Below are positions 63,156 through 64,000 of a DNA stretch of 64,000 bases, piece by piece. Position numbers and translations under genes: made by a program. Origin of the DNA: Gammaproteobacteria bacterium (GTDB lineage Bacteria > Pseudomonadota > Gammaproteobacteria > Pseudomonadales > Pseudohongiellaceae); contig PASF01000006.1 of NCBI GenBank assembly GCA_002711845.1, forward strand, positions 186,001 to 250,000, in the 5' to 3' direction. Under the pieces are notes generated by a model. That model was given only the letters and a program-made list of their open reading frames with translations. It was not told the origin of the DNA and ran no database searches. Each line of letters begins with the position of its first letter. Positions within the stretch are counted from its first letter, which is position 1.

Positions 63156-64000
63156 TCAGTACCGGAACGCAACACTGACTCCGGCATTCTCCCGTGAATA
63201 GGCATTGCGCCGGTCATGTCGACCGACGTTAAAGCGCAACGCAACGGCCGGCGTCACCTGCCAGAGCAGATAGGCACTGCGTGACCGGGTGTCGGTGGTA
63301 ATACGGTTTTCAGTCTCGACGCCGTCTACCAGCATGGCGCCGACTCGCACCCTGGCGCTGGCCTGCCAGTTTATGCCCAGCGTCCAGGCCACCGAGTTAT
63401 CCCCGTCCTCATCGCGCACCAGACCCAAACCAGGCGTCAGCCACAGTGCTGTGCCGGCGATATAATGCTCCAGATCAAACCCCAGTCGCGCCACTGAACC
63501 GGTCGTGTAGTCAGCATATTGCAGCGAGGGTGTCAGCAGGGTTGCGCCGAACACATCATTGCCTTCGTTGAGGCGAGCGGTCACGGCGCCGCGTAGCCGA
63601 TACCGCGCGGAGAAATCGGGGCTGCTGCTGACGGCCGCAGACAGCTGCCATGGCAACGCAGCGCGCTGATTCCCGAGCCAGCCCGCCTCAATCACGGTAT
63701 CGCGATTGTCGAAGCGGTTATTGTGCTCGGCGCGCACGTAGTAAGCACTGTCAAGATTGTGTTGACGCCGATATTCCACAAAGTGGTCGCGCCATTGGCT
63801 CAGGTCGATGTTACGAAAACGACTGCTGTCGAGACCGGCAATCCATTCGTGAACCGGACCCGGCGGACTCAGGTTGCGCTCGACCCGCAGCCGCACATCA
63901 ATATGGTCGGGGGATAGCCGCATGGCCTCGGCCAATGCGTCGTCAGCGAGCTGGTCACGACCCTGCGCGGCGCGCGCATCATGCAGACCTATCCAGGCTT
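63156..64000 (-). CDS. YaiO-like outer-membrane protein with TPR (cut by the window end)
   Basis: The frame is open to the window edge, so the N-terminus is missing. The visible start reads AWIGLHDARAAQGRDQLADD, a TPR-type helix pair, and a beta-barrel rich in alternating strands follows: YYVRAEHNNRFDNRDTVIEA, LTPSLQYADYTTGSVARL and the C-terminal aromatic end AGVSVAFRY, typical of outer-membrane barrels. TPR plus barrel resembles YaiO or PgaA-type exporters. It opens the operon with the HEAT protein and the GT2 synthase. Confidence 0.82.
   Translation of the reverse strand, partial: AWIGLHDARAAQGRDQLADDALAEAMRLSPDHIDVRLRVERNLSPPGPVHEWIAGLDSSRFRNIDLSQWRDHFVEYRRQHNLDSAYYVRAEHNNRFDNRDTVIEAGWLGNQRAALPWQLSAAVSSSPDFSARYRLRGAVTARLNEGNDVFGATLLTPSLQYADYTTGSVARLGFDLEHYIAGTALWLTPGLGLVRDEDGDNSVAWTLGINWQASARVRVGAMLVDGVETENRITTDTRSRSAYLLWQVTPAVALRFNVGRHDRRNAYSRENAGVSVAFRY

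Overview
The window looks like chromosomal DNA of a free-living, polarly flagellated gammaproteobacterium, possibly marine. Three things point there: a Pseudomonas-type FleQ/sigma54/FliA flagellar hierarchy, housekeeping gene orders (aspS-ruvCAB-tolQRAB; proS ... hda/purMN) that I know from Pseudomonas relatives, and moderately GC-rich coding DNA. The genus cannot be fixed from this sequence. No integrase, transposase, phage module or CRISPR array was seen.

Region by region. (1) 1-6.9 kb, minus strand: a small zinc-ribbon protein, aspS, ruvC-ruvA-ruvB and the Tol envelope genes tolQ-tolR-tolA-tolB (tolB cut by the window edge). (2) 7.2-16.9 kb: an HU-like protein, proS, a BrkB-type membrane protein, an ArsC-like protein, a WrbA-like flavoprotein, a DUF2069 membrane protein, then hda and a DUF2066 protein divergent from purM-purN, and a DUF3108 protein. 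(3) 16.9-43.5 kb: the flagellar block. fleQ, fliS, fliD, flaG and fliC are followed by flgL back to flgB, cheR and cheV, all on the minus strand; a FliT-like gene, flgA, flgM, flgN and a PilZ/YcgR-type gene lie on the plus strand. Sigma54 -24/-12 boxes precede fliD, flgB and flgA, and sigma28 boxes precede fliC and flgM, so the class II to class IV hierarchy can be read from the DNA. (4) 43.5-45.5 kb: two glycosyltransferases of the arsenosugar-associated families, two very small ORFs and tRNA-Arg(CCT). (5) 45.5-52.7 kb: an unusual eight-gene assembly of a CDP-alcohol phosphatidyltransferase, a flippase-like membrane protein, a PTPS/QueD-like protein, an MDR dehydrogenase lacking zinc ligands, a stand-alone RibD reductase domain, GTP cyclohydrolase II, a GT4 glycosyltransferase and a SAM methyltransferase. 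I know of no characterised pathway with this set; it is the best candidate here for an undescribed system. (6) 52.7-64 kb: a diguanylate cyclase, a secreted protein, OsmC, small proteins, RdgC, an MFS gene with an apparent internal deletion, an EAL-CBS-GGDEF protein, a hypoxanthine-DNA glycosylase, and an operon of a GT2 synthase, a HEAT-repeat membrane protein and a YaiO-like outer-membrane barrel that resembles a surface-polysaccharide export system.

Cyclic di-GMP links several parts: FleQ and the PilZ protein are likely receptors, one enzyme is a probable cyclase and another a probable phosphodiesterase, and the polysaccharide-like operon lies next to the phosphodiesterase.
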